Part shown: one piece after another, positions 1 to 8,176 of the stretch
Numbering within the stretch: the first letter of the stretch is position 1
Layout: every line of letters begins with the position of its first letter
Notes under the pieces: generated by a model
What the model was told of the DNA's origin: nothing
The model's database searches: none
The model's input: only the letters and a program-made list of their open reading frames with translations
Translations under genes and position numbers: made by a program
From: Bog-532 sp963732345
GTDB lineage: Bacteria > Actinomycetota > Actinomycetes > Streptosporangiales > Streptosporangiaceae
Direction of reading: 5' to 3'
DNA: 64,000 bases
Assembly: GCA_963732345.1 (NCBI GenBank)
Contig: CAVSZI010000016.1
Span: 1 to 64,000, forward strand

Positions 1-2
1 TT

Positions 3-1286
3 CTGGAGGCGTTCCTCGAGTGGGGGGAACAGGCGGTGCACCGCCTGCGTGGAGAGTTTGCGTTCGCCGTCGTTGACCGGAGGGTGGGCCGCGTCTACCT
101 GGCTCGCGACCCGCTCGGCGTTAAACCGCTCTACTGGTCTCGCAGCGGCGGTCACCTGTACGTGGCGTCGGAGCTTAAGGCGCTTGTCCCGGTGGGCGGG
201 CCAGTCCGTGAAATTCCTCCCGGCCACCATGGATGGGGAAGCCCCGTCGAGGACCCAGCCGTTGCCGCATATGTCGACTTGCTGACCATGGGGGACGGCG
301 ACGAGCCAATCACCGATGTCGGCGAGGCCGCCCTGCTGGTGCGGGCGGCGCTGGAGGACAGCATCCGAGTTCGGGTCGACACCGATCTGCCAGTCGGCGT
401 CATTCTCTCTGGCGGCCTCGATAGCACCCTGACGCTCCTGCACGTACGTGAACTGCACCCCAAATGCGTGGCGTTCACGATCGGGACTCCCGGCAGCGAT
501 GACGTGTCGTACGCCCGCCGCGTGACCCGCGAACTCGGCGTCGACCATGAGGTCATTGAGCTCACCCCGGGCGATATCCACCTCTCAGAGGTCCGCGAGG
601 CCATCCGGCTATCGGAACTCACCGAGTACGGCGACATTATCAACGCTGTCATCTCCAGGCTGCTCTTTGCCCGGGTCCACAGCAGCGGTGTCAAAGTCGT
701 TCTCTGCGGGGACGGTTCTGATGAACTTTTCGGTGGCTACGAGATGTACCGGCAGCCTGACCCGGTCTTGCGCCAGCGCCTGTTCCAGCACAAGCTGCAC
801 AACCTCGGGCGGACCGAACTGCAACGTGTCGACCGCACCAGCATGGGGCATGGCGTGGAAACGCGTGTGCCGTTCCTCGACCTCGCACTTGTCCAGCTGG
901 CGATGCGTCTGCCCATCGAGCTGAAGCTGCGTAACGGCCAGGACAAATGGATCCTGCGCCACGCCTTCGCCGACATCTTGCCGGATTACGTCCGTCAGCG
1001 CCCGAAAAATCCCCTGTCACACTCGTCCGGTCTTCACGAACGAGTTCGCCTTTATCGATCCCAGTTTCCCCGCATCTATCGCTCCTTCGGATACGGCCAA
1101 CTCAGTCCGATGCGGCGGGACTTCTCAATTGTGCTTGAGCAACACGACCTTAACCTCGACCAGGCGTTGCGTGACGTCGACACCCAACCTGATTACTCAA
1201 TGGCCGACCACGCGCGCGACCTAGCTGGAGCCCTCCGCTGGAACGCCGGCGACGCACTGCGGCGGCTAAGCGGTCACCCTCGTTGA
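3..1286 (+). CDS. Asparagine synthetase (glutamine-hydrolysing), 5' end outside window
   Basis: ATP-dependent amidotransferase of the AsnB family. The frame is open to the left edge, so the N-terminal catalytic Cys and most of the glutaminase domain lie outside the window. The visible glutaminase part ends with the RDPLGVKPLYW motif. The synthetase domain follows, with the PP-loop SGGLDS about 135 residues in and the GDGSDELFGGY motif about 100 residues later, both hallmarks of adenylate-forming asparagine synthetases. It could serve general asparagine synthesis or amidation within a specialised-metabolite or cell-surface cluster whose other genes lie to the left. The sequence here does not decide between these. 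No operon partner is visible downstream. Confidence 0.9.
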   Translation: MEAFLEWGEQAVHRLRGEFAFAVVDRRVGRVYLARDPLGVKPLYWSRSGGHLYVASELKALVPVGGPVREIPPGHHGWGSPVEDPAVAAYVDLLTMGDGDEPITDVGEAALLVRAALEDSIRVRVDTDLPVGVILSGGLDSTLTLLHVRELHPKCVAFTIGTPGSDDVSYARRVTRELGVDHEVIELTPGDIHLSEVREAIRLSELTEYGDIINAVISRLLFARVHSSGVKVVLCGDGSDELFGGYEMYRQPDPVLRQRLFQHKLHNLGRTELQRVDRTSMGHGVETRVPFLDLALVQLAMRLPIELKLRNGQDKWILRHAFADILPDYVRQRPKNPLSHSSGLHERVRLYRSQFPRIYRSFGYGQLSPMRRDFSIVLEQHDLNLDQALRDVDTQPDYSMADHARDLAGALRWNAGDALRRLSGHPR

Positions 1287-1396
1287 TAAAGCCGACACGC
1301 CCGTTACCGGCCCGAGCCATCCAAGCTGCCGACGCCCAGACACTGGAAGCAGCGACGGTGCCGCGTGTACGGAAAAGGCGAACCCGTCGGCTGTCG

Positions 1397-1675
1397 CTAC
1401 CGCGCCTTGGACTGGCCGAGTGCTTCCTTGGCTTTGTCTTCAAGCCGAACTCGGTTCCCTTCGAAAAAGCCGCTCAGGCGTTCGAAGTTCTGAGTCCCGC
1501 TCTCCTGGGCGGCACGTTTCAGCACGGCCAGTCCGAGGGCGGCTGTAATTACCTGTGCCTGGAAGCGGGGGTCTCGCAGAAGACGCGCCACCACGCCCAG
1601 CCCGATCAAAAGCATGGCCCCGCGGCTCTTGTGGCGCGTCACCGGTGCCCGGCGCCCTTGCCCGTTGCCGTTCAC
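1397..1675 (-). CDS. Small hypothetical protein with a hydrophobic central helix
   Basis: A 92-residue product that I cannot assign to a family. It has a basic N-terminus, then a hydrophobic stretch around residues 20-50 that includes MLLIGLGVVARLL and ITAALGLAVL, then a charged C-terminus. This pattern suggests a small membrane-associated protein. Residue composition is more natural than in the arginine/proline-rich shadow frames around it. It converges with the asparagine synthetase gene, and no partner is obvious. It may begin at a later start. Confidence 0.45.
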   Translation of the reverse strand: MNGNGQGRRAPVTRHKSRGAMLLIGLGVVARLLRDPRFQAQVITAALGLAVLKRAAQESGTQNFERLSGFFEGNRVRLEDKAKEALGQSKAR

Positions 1676-2430
1676 CGAGATGACCCTGCAGGCTGCGTGG
1701 GGGCGCCCTCGCCTGATCCAACTTCAGCTGCCATTTGGCCCCTTCACTCATGCGCTGCGGTGAGCCTGACCGACCTGGGCTCCTACTGTGTGCGGACCAG
1801 TCGGGGTCACGGTAGGAACTTCGGCCCTTCCTCCCGGGGACCTAAGTCCCGCTCACGAGTACCAGACCCTTCAAAGCCGGTGACCTGGTTCACGTGGTCG
1901 CCGCATTGTTGTCTGACTGGCGCGCCGCGAAGGCAGTCGCGGCACGCGTGCCGGGCCCCGCATCCTGCGCACGAAACGCACGTCTCGCGGTCCGTGGCCC
2001 CGGCCTGCGCGCACGCCCGGCGATGTCTGCCGTGAATACTGCAATACTGCGTTACGGCAGAGTGGCGATACCGTGCCAACGACGGAGGCGCGGCCGGGCC
2101 GGGCTCGGCAGGCGTGCCCACGGCGCCGTGATGCCAGGTGAGCCAGGCGGGAACAGGCAGCCCGTCAGAGGGCGGGGACCGAAGCCACGGCCGGCTGGAG
2201 CGGCGATGAGGTCCGGCCTGCGATCGTGCCAACGGTGGAGTTTGGCCGCAGACGGGTCCAGCGTGCCAAGCCCTATCGTCCCGCTCATCGGCCGCGGCGG
2301 CATCCTGCAGCCCGGGTCCGCAGGGAGATCCATCCTGCTCCCCATAACCCACAGTTCCAGTGCGCGCACCGTCCGCCAGCATCCGGCAAACTGCCTGCCG
2401 TAACACCGTGGGCGCTGACATACTGCCTGG
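1676..2430. other. Intergenic stretch without recognisable gene
   Basis: All frames here read as Arg/Pro/Ala-rich shadows with no family resemblance that I can see. No RNA gene or repeat was found. It could contain the decayed remains of a gene upstream of the ParA-like ATPase. Confidence 0.4.
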
Positions 2431-3237
2431 ATGACAGGCCTTAGCCTCGCCTTGGCCAACCTCAAGCCGGGCACGGGCAAGACCACATCGGCGGTCTGGC
2501 TGGCACACATTTTCGTCCAGGCCGGTAACAGCGTGCTGCTGGTGGACGCGGACCCCTCGGGCAGTGCCCTGGAATGGGCCGACCTGGCGGCCATGGACCC
2601 GCGGCTTGCGCCGCTGCACGCGGCGTTCCCGTTCCGGGTCGTGGCCCTGCCGTCACGCGACTTGCACCACCGCCTGCCCGAGATCGCCCAGGCCGACGAC
2701 GTGGTGATCATCGACACGCCGCAGTTGGAAGACCACGCCGCCATTGCCCTGTCGGCGCTGCGGTACGCCGACGAGATCGTGATCCCGTGCGCGCCGAGCC
2801 CGATTGAGATCAACCGCACCACACCGGTGCGGGAGGAGATCACCGAAGTCGCGGATGCCCGGGACCGGCCGGCCCGCTCGGCGGTGCTGCTGAACCGCTG
2901 CGTCGCGCGGGCGCACTCCACAGCCGACGCCCGGGAAGCGCTGGCGAGCCTGGATTATGACGTGCTGGGCACGGCGGTGCCGCGGCTGGAGGTGTACGCG
3001 CAGAGCTTCGGCAGGCCGGTTCCGGGCACCGGCCGCCAGGTATGGCGCCGCGTGGCCCGCGATCTCATCGAGCGGTGCCCTCCGCCGTGCCCGGTGCGGT
3101 CAGGACCACCCGGCCACCACCCGGCCCAAGCCGCCCAGGATCACCCCCGGCCCGAGTCCCGGGCATTACCGGCAGCTCACCCGGCGGACGTACCCGGCCA
3201 CGATCGATGTGCCCCACCGCCGTGTACCAGCGGCTGA
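2431..3237 (+). CDS. Orphan ParA/MinD-like P-loop ATPase with unusual Walker A
   Basis: Deviant-Walker ATPase of the ParA superfamily, normally involved in partitioning plasmids or cargo on the nucleoid. The Walker A reads LKPGTGKTT where chromosomal ParA has KGGVGKTT: the signature first Lys is kept, but Gly-Gly-Val is replaced by Pro-Gly-Thr. Walker A' (VLLVDADPSGSALEW) and Walker B (DVVIIDTP) are intact. The homologous fold ends near residue 210 at VWRRVARDLIERC. The remaining ~55 residues are Pro/Arg-rich and may be readthrough after a frameshift. No ParB-like partner follows. The gene sits in the accessory segment about 43 kb from the chromosomal parAB, so a plasmid or integrated-element origin is plausible. 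Confidence 0.75.
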   Translation: MTGLSLALANLKPGTGKTTSAVWLAHIFVQAGNSVLLVDADPSGSALEWADLAAMDPRLAPLHAAFPFRVVALPSRDLHHRLPEIAQADDVVIIDTPQLEDHAAIALSALRYADEIVIPCAPSPIEINRTTPVREEITEVADARDRPARSAVLLNRCVARAHSTADAREALASLDYDVLGTAVPRLEVYAQSFGRPVPGTGRQVWRRVARDLIERCPPPCPVRSGPPGHHPAQAAQDHPRPESRALPAAHPADVPGHDRCAPPPCTSG

Positions 3238-3881
3238 CCTGACGGGAGCGCTCGACACACACTTCAGGGACGCCATCAAGTCCGCGTAGCACCCGCAGCC
3301 GCCCCAGGCAGGCCGTGGCACATCGTCTGGTCCGGACAGCTGCCCAGCCCAGCCCCGGCACGGCGTCTGCATGTCAGCATGTCACGTCGGACAGGAAGAT
3401 CCCCATCGTCGCGGAAGTTGCAGCGCTTCGGTGCCGTCGTCACCATCGCGCCGACGCCCCGCGCGCTGGCCTCCGACTGCACATCCACAGGTCACGTGTG
3501 GATAACTGTCTGGCGCCGGCATGGGCTCAATCCCTTCCGGATCTTCTCGCTGCCCATCGAATCAATGGCATTTGGGCTGGTAACTGGGGCGTGGCCGCCA
3601 GGGTCTCCAGGCATGTCCCCTGGCATCGCACCGCCATCCGGGCATATTGCACAGTTCATCCACAAGCCTTGTACACAGCCGCCTACGCTCATGACCTCGC
3701 CGGGCTGGCGTGATACAGCGTGTTGTCCAGTGGCAGCTCCGTTAAGTACCGTCATGCGTCCCTCGCGGCCGTCCGATCGGACGCATCGGGCCCGCAAATG
3801 ACCGTCCTCCGATCAACGGCGATCGGCAGCGATCCCCCGCCCGGCGTGGTCCGGGAGAGGGAATCCGGCGTGATCGCGCCA
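3238..3881. other. Intergenic stretch with an inverted pair of DnaA-box-like sites
   Basis: No convincing gene. A perfect TGTGGATAA box lies at 3497-3505, and a weaker inverted one (ACATCCACA) at 3481-3489. Together they form an inverted repeat around a 7-base centre. With a ParA-like gene just upstream this could be a relic plasmid or phage replication site, but the evidence is thin. Confidence 0.3.
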
Positions 3882-4022
3882 CTATGGGGTGACGATCGCG
3901 AAGTCGGGGTCGGGGTCGTCGATGAGCGCCATCAACCGCCCCAGCACACCGGGGTCGCCAGACAGGTCGATGCCATCTGGCCTGGCGCTGGCCAGGAGCT
4001 GCGGCAGCCGGTGCTTGGTCAT
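3882..4022 (-). pseudogene. C-terminal remnant resembling alkyl sulfatase SCP2-like domain
   Basis: A 46-codon open stretch ends in DPDPDFAIVTP just before the stop. It resembles the extreme C-terminus of metallo-beta-lactamase-fold alkyl sulfatases, whose SCP2-like tail typically ends in a leucine-rich helix followed by an xNIVTP/AIVTP motif. Third codon positions are strongly G/C here, unlike in the surrounding frames. Upstream in frame there is a stop (TGA) ten codons before the ATG and no catalytic domain, so this is a small leftover of a larger gene. The family call rests on a short motif. Confidence 0.35.
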
Positions 4023-4336
4023 GTACTGGCTCTGCGACTGTCATGTCGCCGTGCAGCCGAGACCCGGCTCGGCATGGCGCCGATGGCCCGTGAGTGACCG
4101 TCAGGACCGTTCGATCGGGCACGCAGCGGGCGCGGGCGCAAGGAAGCCTGCACTCGGCTGGGCCGGAACCGCGGGCCGCGGTGACGTGGCTATTGCCCGC
4201 TGACGCGCTGGCTGCGGTTGAAGTACTTCCGGCGTTCCGGGCTAGCAGGTAGATGGAGTTGGGTATGTCTGGCGGCAAGGACATGAGCCGCGATAAGGAA
4301 ATCCTTCAATAGACGCCGACAAAGGAGGCTAAGACA
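4023..4336. other. Short gap with no recognisable gene
   Basis: Nothing recognisable except, at its right end, the strong Shine-Dalgarno sequence AAAGGAGG (4321-4328) serving the next gene. Confidence 0.4.
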
Positions 4337-4910
4337 TTGGCTAGCACCTCCGGCCAGGAAGAGTTCCTGGCCGTCATCCGTAAGAGCCAGGAGGCCGTGA
4401 TCGCCGTGGTCAGGAACTTGGCCGAAACCGTAAGGACAGCCAGTCCGAAGCTGGCGTCCGTTTATGCGCCGCTCACGGACAATCTCCCCAAGCCGCCGTC
4501 CGTCAGTGTGCCCTTCGGGGACAAGCTGCCCGGGCCAGAGGGCGCCGTGGCCCGCGCCTACGAATTCGGCGAGCAACTGCTTGCCAGCCAGCGGAAGTTC
4601 GCCGAGGACCTGCTGAAAGCGAAGCCAGAGGGCGCCGTGGCCCGCGCCTAGATTCGCCGAGCAACTGCTTGCCAGCCAGCGGAAGTTCGCCGAGGACCTG
4701 CTGAAAGCGGCGGCGCCGCTGATACCTGGCCGCGCCGAAAGCGCCTCAGCGACCGAGACCTACAAGCCAGGCCAGGTCGTTCCTCGCGATGGGACAGTCG
4801 AATGCGCGCGGCACCACGATGTCCAAGACCACGTCAAAGCCGGTACCCGATTCCCACCATGCTCTCATCACCATGAGCATAGTGAGGGCTGTACCTGGCA
4901 ATACGTCTAG
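4337..4910 (+). pseudogene. Phasin/HbhA-like protein broken by internal tandem duplication
   Basis: The TTG start is chosen because AAAGGAGG sits 8 bases upstream. The first frame (to TAG at 4649-4651) gives a helical, amphipathic N-terminus (EEFLAVIRKSQEAVIAVVRN) and the segment YEFGEQLLASQRKFAEDLL, typical of phasin- or heparin-binding-haemagglutinin-like proteins that coat granules or surfaces. An 88-bp segment (4534-4621) is repeated at 4624-4709 with two bases missing. This introduces the stop and shifts the frame. Reading on in the shifted frame from 4659 gives an intact tail to TAG at 4908-4910, including APLIPG and a Cys/His-rich end with HHHEH. Removing one repeat copy would restore a protein of roughly 160 residues. 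The damage looks recent because the two copies are otherwise nearly identical. Confidence 0.7.
4534..4709 (+). repeat. 88-bp/86-bp tandem duplication inside the phasin-like gene
   Basis: Copy 1 is 4534-4621 and copy 2 is 4624-4709, separated by two bases. The copies match almost base for base. The difference is at the codon after GCGCCTA, where copy 2 lacks two bases and has a nearby substitution, creating TAG. This is the signature of a replication-slippage duplication followed by a small deletion. Confidence 0.9.
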
Positions 4911-5172
4911 GGCATGACAACTCGATGCAGGGCACCGTCCCCTCTGCCCCCTCTGTAACAATCGCTCCTGGTGCGGCGGTGGTGGTGCTGTAGGGGGCGA
5001 GGCGATCGCCCGTGGCCCGGCCGGTGACCAGGGTTGGCAGCACGCGATCCGGGTTACCGCCAGGCTTGAACGGTGACTCATACTCGCGCCTGATCCGCTC
5101 GTTGTATTCGCCTGCGTTGCCGGCGAACCCGTGCACGTCGACGGTCAGGATCTTCTGCCCAGTCGCGTTCAT
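4834..5172 (-). CDS. Hypothetical protein, possibly truncated gene fragment
   Basis: The first ~65 codons of this 112-codon frame (from MNATGQKILTVDVHGFAGNA) show strongly G/C third positions and natural composition. The last third drifts to a non-coding look and overlaps the tail of the phasin-like gene on the other strand by 77 bases. I do not recognise the family. It may be the 5' part of a gene that lost its 3' end. No partner is visible. Confidence 0.3.
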   Translation of the reverse strand: MNATGQKILTVDVHGFAGNAGEYNERIRREYESPFKPGGNPDRVLPTLVTGRATGDRLAPYSTTTAAPGAIVTEGAEGTVPCIELSCPRRIARYSPHYAHGDESMVGIGYRL

Positions 5173-5337
5173 CGGCGAACAAACGACTGCACGCGCGGCC
5201 GGAAGACCTGGCGGTCATCAGCAGCGCTGAGCGGGATCTTCAAGGCCGTGTGACAAGAAAGTGACAAAACCGGCCCCGGGCATGATCGGGGGTCACGCTA
5301 GCAACTGAACATGAGGCCCTGAGCTGCGGGAACTGGG

Positions 5338-5410
5338 CGCGCTCGGAGGGACTCGAACCCCCAACCTTCTGATCCGTAGTCAGATGCTCTATCCGTTGAG
5401 CTACGAGCGC
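5338..5410 (-). tRNA. tRNA-Arg (anticodon ACG)
   Basis: 73-nt cloverleaf on the minus strand. The 7-bp acceptor stem GCGCTCG pairs with CGAGCGC, the D-arm region TAGCTCAACGGATAGAGCA is present, the anticodon loop CTACGGA gives ACG, and the T-arm has GGTTCGAGTCC. The CCA end is not encoded. ACG is read with wobble as inosine for CGN arginine codons. tRNA genes are common integration sites, and this one lies inside the accessory segment. I found no second copy of its 3' end to mark an attachment site. Confidence 0.95.
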
Positions 5411-5703
5411 GGGTGCGCGGACAGTCTACGGCACCTCGCGCCCAGGTTGTGCAGAGCGGGCAAGCGCGTGGGACACAGCGGTTCAAGCGCTTCTGATTGG
5501 CTGCCCGCATGCCATCGGACGCCGGAAGGGTGAACGCCGCCTGCCTGCGTGCGTTCTGACGGAAACGACCCCGCATGAGGGCACAACCGCCGCCCCGGGC
5601 GGCCTGGCCGCTGGGGCAGGCGGTGGCCTGCGGGGATACGGTGAGTGCTGGTGACAGCTCCGGGAGTACCGGGTAGTGCCCTGGTCACGTTCCGTGATAT
5701 GAC
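5411..5703. other. Gap between tRNA-Arg and IS110 remnant
   Basis: No recognisable gene or repeat. It probably includes the right flank of the decayed IS110-family element. Confidence 0.4.
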
Positions 5704-7055
5704 TCAGGCGGCCGTGGTGGCGGGTCCGGCCGGGGCGAGCGTGACCTTCATGCCGGGGTGAGCCGTTCGAGCCCACGGATCTTGGGCGGGTCTGGCCGGC
5801 GGGGTTTGCCCGGCTGTAGTAATCGGCGCCGAGATCGGTGAAGCGGGCGGACCGGTCGGCGATGAGGATGCAGGCGATCTCGCAGATGACCCGGGACACC
5901 GCGACGATGGCTTCTGCTAGCCGCGGCGGCGGGCTATCCGCCGGTACTGCTCGCCGAGACGGGTATCGGTCCGGGCCACGGCCATCACGCACTGGCCGAG
6001 AGCGCCGCGCAGGTAGGAGTTGCCCTTGCCGGTGCGCCCGCCCCGGGCGCTGGTCCCGGACTGGAAGGTGCGCGAGGTCAGCCGGGCCCACGCGGCGGCG
6101 TGCCCGGGAGTGGGGACCCCGACATGTCCGTGCCCAGCTCGGCGATGAGGACCTGGGCGTTGCAGGCGCCGACCCCGGTGTCTCATCGAGGCGTTCCACC
6201 AGGCCCAACGACGGGCGTGCCGCCGACGGCGCAGCCCGGCGAGTGCCCGCCGCCGATCAGCCCGCAGCTGGTGCACGCCAGCGCCACGCCGGGGACGGAC
6301 GTCAGCTGCTGCTCGATCCGGGCGTCCAGGCGGGCGATCTCGTCGTTGATGGTGTCGATCAGCCGCAGGTGCCTGGCGATCTCGAAGGCGTGGACCTCGC
6401 GGAACTGGCCGGTGAGCGCGGCGGCCAGCTCCTGCTGGTGGCGTGCAGCCGGGGGTCGCCGAGCGCGGCCAGCGCCGCCGGGCAGCGCTCGCCGGCGACC
6501 AGGGCGTCCAGGAACCGCCGCCCGCTGGCGCCGAACAGGTCGGAGATCACCACCGAGATCTTCACCAGCCGTCCTCGAGGATCTTCTCGACCCGGTTCTG
6601 GTGCCGGACCTGGTCCTGGGCCAGCCGGGACCGGGTCCGGGTCAGCGACCGCAGGTCGCGGACCGCCTGCGGCGGCACGAACGCGCGGCGCAGCATCCCC
6701 CCCTCGTTCAGCTTGCACAGCCACACGCAGTCATCCCCGTCGCATTTGCCCCGGCCGGGCCGGTGCTTCACGTCGCGGGCGTTGACCAGCTACACCTCCA
6801 GGCCCGCGGCCTCGGCCAGGTAATAGTAGATCCGCCAGTAATCGGAGGTGCTCTCGAGCACCAGCCGCTGGATGCCCTGGCACCGCAGGTGATCCATCAG
6901 CGCGACCACCCCCCCGTATCGGCGTCCACCTGCCACACCGTCTGCCGCTTGCGGTCCGGCCCGCTGCCCGGCACCCGGGTGCACACCATCCCCGACCCCT
7001 TGGCGACATCGATCGCGGCCGCGTACGTCACCACCTCGGTGCGCTCCTCGGCCAC
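5704..7055 (-). pseudogene. IS110-family transposase, multiply disrupted
   Basis: Reading leftwards from a GTG at 7055, pieces of one IS110-type DEDD transposase appear in shifting frames. These are the N-terminal VVTYAAAIDVAKGSGMVCTR, then the RuvC-like segment LVLESTSDYWRIYYYLAEAAGLEV followed directly by an in-frame TAG (6790-6792), then LVNARDVKH and WLCKLNEGGMLRRAFVPP, then KISVVISDLFGASGRRFLDALV, and finally the Transposase_20 part with QSGTSARGGRTGKGNSYLRG and FTDLGADYYSR. The last codons (MKVTLAPAGPATTAA) end at 5704. At least one nonsense and four frameshift lesions separate them, so the element is dead. IS110 elements usually lack terminal inverted repeats, and none are visible. Confidence 0.85.
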
Positions 7056-7590
7056 CTCCGCGCCGTCACCGCAGCTCTCGCCGGCCCGGCTCGCGCTCCG
7101 TGCTCTCTTCTCGTGCAGCCATCGCTGCCTCGCCTTCCTCAGTGAATCGGCAGGAATGAGCCTCCCGGGGAGCGGCGCGGGGAAAACCGATCTGATCGGC
7201 GTGCTCGAAGCGACAGTACCCAGCTCGCAAGATCGCCCCCAGCGCCAGACTGCTTTCCGGGCACATGGCACCAAGGACCAAACGGCGTCAAGGGCAGCAC
7301 ACTGCGATCATGCCCGCAGCGGGCCCGCCCGCCGCTCCGCTGACCAATACGCGGCCGTAACCCCGGTCGCGCCCGGCTGCATCGGCTGGACACCCGGCGC
7401 ATCCTCCGCCACCCTGGAACTCGGTCACGCACAGGCAAGCGCACGGGCAGCACACCCACCGCCGAACACGCCAACATGATCACCCGCACCTGGCTAGCTA
7501 ACCTACGTTTCGCGAGATATCTCACGCCAAGGCCAACTGCTTTGCCAAGGAGCGCCGCACGACCGCCGTCCGCCTCCGTCCGATGGCTCA
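7056..7590. other. Intergenic stretch left of the AraC remnant
   Basis: No gene that I can support. It presumably contains the upstream non-coding end of the IS110 element. Frames here are shadow-like on both strands. Confidence 0.4.
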
Positions 7591-8116
7591 TCAGGTGGCG
7601 CTGGTTCGTACGTCGTGCCGCCAAGAGCATGGTGATGTGGAGTAAGCGTGCCGGAATCGGCGGCTGAAGTGCGCCGGATCGCTGAAGCCCCAGGCGCGCG
7701 CGATGGCGGCGACGGGAGCCGCGTTTTGAGCTGCGTGGCGCAGGTCGCGTGCCGCACCCACGAGACGCACACGCATGATCCACTCTGCGAGACCCACCTC
7801 GTTGTGTGCACAGAGCCGGTACAGGTGCCGCAACGAGACGTGGTGCGCGGCGGCGATGCGCTTCGGTGTCGTGGCTGGATCCCGGAGGTGCTGGACGATG
7901 TATTCGGCCGATGAACGTGACAGCACCAGCCCGTCCCCGCGGGCGCGGAACAGATCGTGCGACCCCACGCGCCAGCGGTCAACTATGGTCCGGCTGAGCC
8001 TGCCGTCGTGGTGCGACACGGCGATCGGGGTACCCGCGGACGCGAGCAGGCCGGCCAGCTCTTCGTCGTGGTCTGGCCGAGGACGCGGACCGCTGTCGAA
8101 TAGGACCGCCAAGGCA
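7591..8116 (-). pseudogene. AraC-family transcriptional regulator, 5'-truncated
   Basis: The visible part is the C-terminal half of an AraC/XylS activator. A linker (DRWRVGSHDLFRARGDGLVL) is followed by two helix-turn-helix units. The first is around PKRIAAAHHVSLRHLYRLC and the second around AAIARAWGFSDPAHFSRRF, the latter matching the AraC signature. The sensor domain (usually ~180 residues) is missing. Homology stops at about 8116, inside the left 90-bp direct repeat. A frame stays open to an ATG at 8229 inside the IS, so a fused protein with ~35 foreign residues could be made. It would still lack the effector domain. Confidence 0.75.
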
Positions 8117-8176
8117 CTCTCCGTCCCCCCGCCGCGGCGGGGGGACGCCCACGTGGACAACCAGGTGCAGACCCAG
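8087..8176 (+). repeat. Left 90-bp direct repeat flanking the IS
   Basis: 90 bases identical to 10414-10503 except for one position (T at 8166, C at 10493). It contains a perfect 26-bp palindrome at 8122-8147. Its last 5 bases are also the first 5 of the IS left terminal inverted repeat. It is either a very long target-site duplication or a pre-existing repeat. Confidence 0.9.

Noticed and set aside
5338..5410. tRNA-Arg as attachment site of an integrative element
   Set aside because: No second copy of the tRNA 3' end was seen in the window, and no integrase gene is present.
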